Assembly: GCF_019331695.1 (NCBI RefSeq)
Contig: NZ_JAHBBI010000007.1
Span: forward strand, 62,001-126,000
Source of the DNA: Bifidobacterium pluvialisilvae
Lineage (GTDB): Bacteria > Actinomycetota > Actinomycetes > Actinomycetales > Bifidobacteriaceae
Reading direction: 5' to 3'
DNA: 64,000 nucleotides
Made by a program: the position numbers and the translations under genes. Positions 62,180 to 64,000 of this stretch are shown here, one piece after another. Under the pieces are notes generated by a model. That model had not been told where the DNA came from. It saw nothing but the letters and a program-made list of their open reading frames with translations, and did not search any database. How positions within the stretch are numbered: position 1 is the stretch's first letter; the number at the start of each line of letters is the position of its first letter.

Positions 62180-63193
62180 GTGAAGTCGGTACTTATCAGC
62201 GGCAAGGGACTGATCGACCTGGCTGAACGCCCCGAACCCGAGCATCAGGACGGCAAGGTGATCGTCCGTCCGCAGTTCATCGGCATCTGCGGCTCCGACC
62301 TGCATTACCTGGCCGACGGCCAGGTCGGCATGTCGGTCGTCCGTGAGCCCATCGTCCCCGGCCATGAGATCAGCGCCGTGACCGACGAGGACGTCGAGGT
62401 CGACGGCAAGGTCATCCCCGCCGGCACTCCGGTCGCCCTCCACCCCTCCACCTGGGGCGAGAAGCAGCCCGGCATCGAGGACAAGCCCGAGATCTGGCCG
62501 AACGGCCGCTACCTCGGATCCGCCCAGTACCTGCCGCACGAGCAGGGCGGCATGACCGAGAAGATGGCGGTGCGCCCCGACCAGCTCATCGTCCTGCCCG
62601 AAGGCGTCTCGCTCAAGGCCGCCGCCCTGGCCGAGCCGCTGGGCGTGGGCCTGCACGCCATCAACCTCGCCGGCGGCGTGCGCGGCAAGAAGGTGCTCGT
62701 CTCCGGCGCCGGCCCCATCGGCCTGCTGGCCGCGGGCGCGGCGCTCACCGAGGGCGCGGCCAGCGTCGCCGTCTCCGACGTGCTCGACCACCCGCTCTCC
62801 GTGGCGAAGAAGCTCGGCGCCACCAAGACCTTCAACGTGGCCCAGGAGACCCTGCCCGACAACGAGTACGACCTCATCCTCGAATGCTCCGGCGCGGCCC
62901 CCGCCATCAGCGCGTCCTTCAAGGCCGCCGCCCCCGGCGCCACCATCATCCAGGTCGGCATGATGGTCAACCGCGACGCCAGCCTCAACATCTCCGCCAT
63001 CAACGGCAAGGAGATCACCTACATCGGCAGCTTCCGCTTCTTCCAGGAGATCCGCGACGCCGTCGAGGTGCTGGCGAAGAACCCGAACCTCGAGGAGGTC
63101 ATCACGCAGGTCTTCCCCGTCGACGACTACCGCGAGGCGTTCGCCACCGCGGCCGACGCGTCCAAGTCCGCCAAGGTGCTCATCGCCATGTGA
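62180..63193 (+). CDS. Medium-chain alcohol dehydrogenase, L-idonate 5-dehydrogenase-like
   Basis: This 337-residue protein has the catalytic-zinc segment GICGSDLHYL and PGHEI, and the NAD-binding VLVSGAGPIGLLAAG. LGSAQYLPHEQGGMTEKM resembles the G-S-x-x-Y-x-P-H-x-x-G-G of IdnD. The structural-zinc lobe, normally with four cysteines, is missing: the stretch HPSTWGEKQPGIEDKPEI holds none. GTG 62180 is preceded by AAGGAGG eight bases earlier; no in-frame ATG is near. The next gene is a gluconate 5-dehydrogenase-type SDR, so idonate to 5-ketogluconate to gluconate is the expected route. Other polyols are possible. Confidence 0.82.
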   Translation: MKSVLISGKGLIDLAERPEPEHQDGKVIVRPQFIGICGSDLHYLADGQVGMSVVREPIVPGHEISAVTDEDVEVDGKVIPAGTPVALHPSTWGEKQPGIEDKPEIWPNGRYLGSAQYLPHEQGGMTEKMAVRPDQLIVLPEGVSLKAAALAEPLGVGLHAINLAGGVRGKKVLVSGAGPIGLLAAGAALTEGAASVAVSDVLDHPLSVAKKLGATKTFNVAQETLPDNEYDLILECSGAAPAISASFKAAAPGATIIQVGMMVNRDASLNISAINGKEITYIGSFRFFQEIRDAVEVLAKNPNLEEVITQVFPVDDYREAFATAADASKSAKVLIAM

Positions 63194-63199
63194 CGTCCC

Positions 63200-63232
63200 G
63201 CCGGGGATGGGCGCCACAAGCGCCTTCCCCGG
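63200..63232 (+). terminator. Hairpin between the two dehydrogenase genes
   Basis: GCCGGGGA and GGCGC (63200-63214) pair with GCGCC and TCCCCGGC (63220-63232), with short internal mismatches. It lies just after the first stop codon and has no T-run, so it probably sets relative expression. Confidence 0.5.
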
Positions 63233-63350
63233 CCCCTTCCCCCGACCATCACCATCTATTCGACCATCCCGCCATCCATATCCATCCGCCGCCCATGCCG
63301 GTCACAGTGGACCGCATGGGGGACGGTGGGGCATATCCAAAGGAGCAAAC

Positions 63351-64000
63351 ATGCCCAAGTTCGATCGCAACAGCTACAACCTCGACGGCAAGGTCGCCCT
63401 CATCACCGGCGGCGCCCGTGGCCTCGGCCGCAACTACTCCATCGCCCTGTCCATGTACGGGGCCGACATCTTCGTCGCCGCCGAGAACGAGGAAGGCTGG
63501 GACGAGATCCGCGAGATCGTCGAGGCCAACGGCCGCCAGATCGGCTTCATCAAGCAGGACATCACCAAGCCCGGCGCCGCCGACGCCATCGTCGATGCCG
63601 TCATCGAGAAGTTCGGCCACCTCGACATCCTCGTGAACAACGCCGGCATCCAGATCCGCAACGACGTGCTCGACTTCAAGGACGAGGACTGGTACAAGGT
63701 CATCGACGTGAACCTCAACGGCCTGTACATGCTCTCGCACGCCGCCGCCAAGGTGATGGCCAAGCAGAAGCACGGCAAGATCATCAACATCGGCTCCATG
63801 CAGTCCTACCGCGCCGGCAAGCGCATCTTCCCGTACGCGGCCAGCAAGCACGGCGTCCTCGGTCTCACCCGCGCCTACGCCGACGCGCTCGCCCCGTACA
63901 ACATCCAGGTCAACGGCCTGGCCCCCGGCTACATCATCACCGACATGACCCGCTCCCTGCAGCAGGACCCGGTCCGCGGACCGGAGATCCGCGAGCACAT
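63351..64000 (+). CDS. SDR oxidoreductase, gluconate 5-dehydrogenase-like, partial
   Basis: The first 216 residues are in the window and the gene continues past its end. It has the cofactor loop ALITGGARGLGRNYSIAL, NNAG in ILVNNAGIQIRND, Ser in NIGSMQSYRAGK and YAASK with Tyr and Lys. FDRNSYNLDGKVALIT, the Q-D-I-T motif and VNGLAPGYIITDMT resemble IdnO/gluconate 5-dehydrogenases. AAAGGAGCAAAC stands before the ATG. It is the second gene of the operon under the LacI regulator at 61892. Confidence 0.88.
   Translation, partial: MPKFDRNSYNLDGKVALITGGARGLGRNYSIALSMYGADIFVAAENEEGWDEIREIVEANGRQIGFIKQDITKPGAADAIVDAVIEKFGHLDILVNNAGIQIRNDVLDFKDEDWYKVIDVNLNGLYMLSHAAAKVMAKQKHGKIINIGSMQSYRAGKRIFPYAASKHGVLGLTRAYADALAPYNIQVNGLAPGYIITDMTRSLQQDPVRGPEIREH

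Overview
The window is a stretch of a high-G+C actinobacterial chromosome, almost certainly Bifidobacterium. Pointers are the GC-rich third codon positions, strong AAGGAGG ribosome sites mixed with apparently leaderless genes, an OpcA partner for Zwf, an FtsEX/CHAP-hydrolase cluster, a GPH-type lactose symporter next to a GH2 beta-galactosidase, a CBS/cystathionine-lyase pair and LuxS. I cannot name the species. I saw no rRNA, tRNA, insertion sequence, prophage or CRISPR array.

Layout. 1-6.2 kb: tail of a polysaccharide-export-type ABC ATPase, a flavodoxin with a TetR regulator, an ATPase plus FtsX-type permease exporter, and another TetR gene. 6.3-13 kb: a large secreted, sortase-anchored M60 metallopeptidase and a second ABC exporter with polyserine loops. 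13.4-20 kb: dapD, a 43-residue leaderless membrane ORF, prfB, ftsE, ftsX and a PcsB-like CHAP hydrolase. 20.3-24.7 kb: smpB and a polar amino acid ABC importer with two binding proteins. 25-34 kb: glmS, an RluA-type pseudouridine synthase, and the oxidative pentose phosphate genes gnd, pgl, opcA and zwf. 34-39.6 kb: a pantothenate/CoA cluster on the minus strand (coaBC, coaX, a panG-like reductase, panB, panC, panD). 40-48 kb: an SDR with an NTF2-like partner, then a lactose locus (lacI-type regulator, lacZ, GPH symporter). 48.7-51.3 kb: cystathionine beta-synthase and cystathionine gamma-lyase/synthase, the reverse transsulfuration route. 51.4-57.3 kb: two YhgE/Pip membrane proteins with a divergent TetR gene. 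57.4-64 kb: recQ, an acetyltransferase, luxS, a LacI-type regulator and an idonate/gluconate-type dehydrogenase pair running off the end.

The most unusual material lies between the genes. Directly after several stop codons there are arrays of hairpins. At three places (gnd, dapD, the lactose symporter) the array contains copies of the last codons of the gene itself. After gnd a unit of about 166 bp carrying four hairpins is repeated, and the copies differ by paired, compensating base changes. After the symporter and beside the flavodoxin gene there are palindromes of almost constant 42-nt length. Three other dispersed palindrome families also keep their pairing while their sequence changes. 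I regard these gene-end hairpin arrays as the best candidate here for something undescribed. Their function is unknown, and all pairing was worked out by eye.

Coordinates, start codons and pairings were derived by reading. Family names come from recognised motifs and recalled family knowledge, not from database searches.
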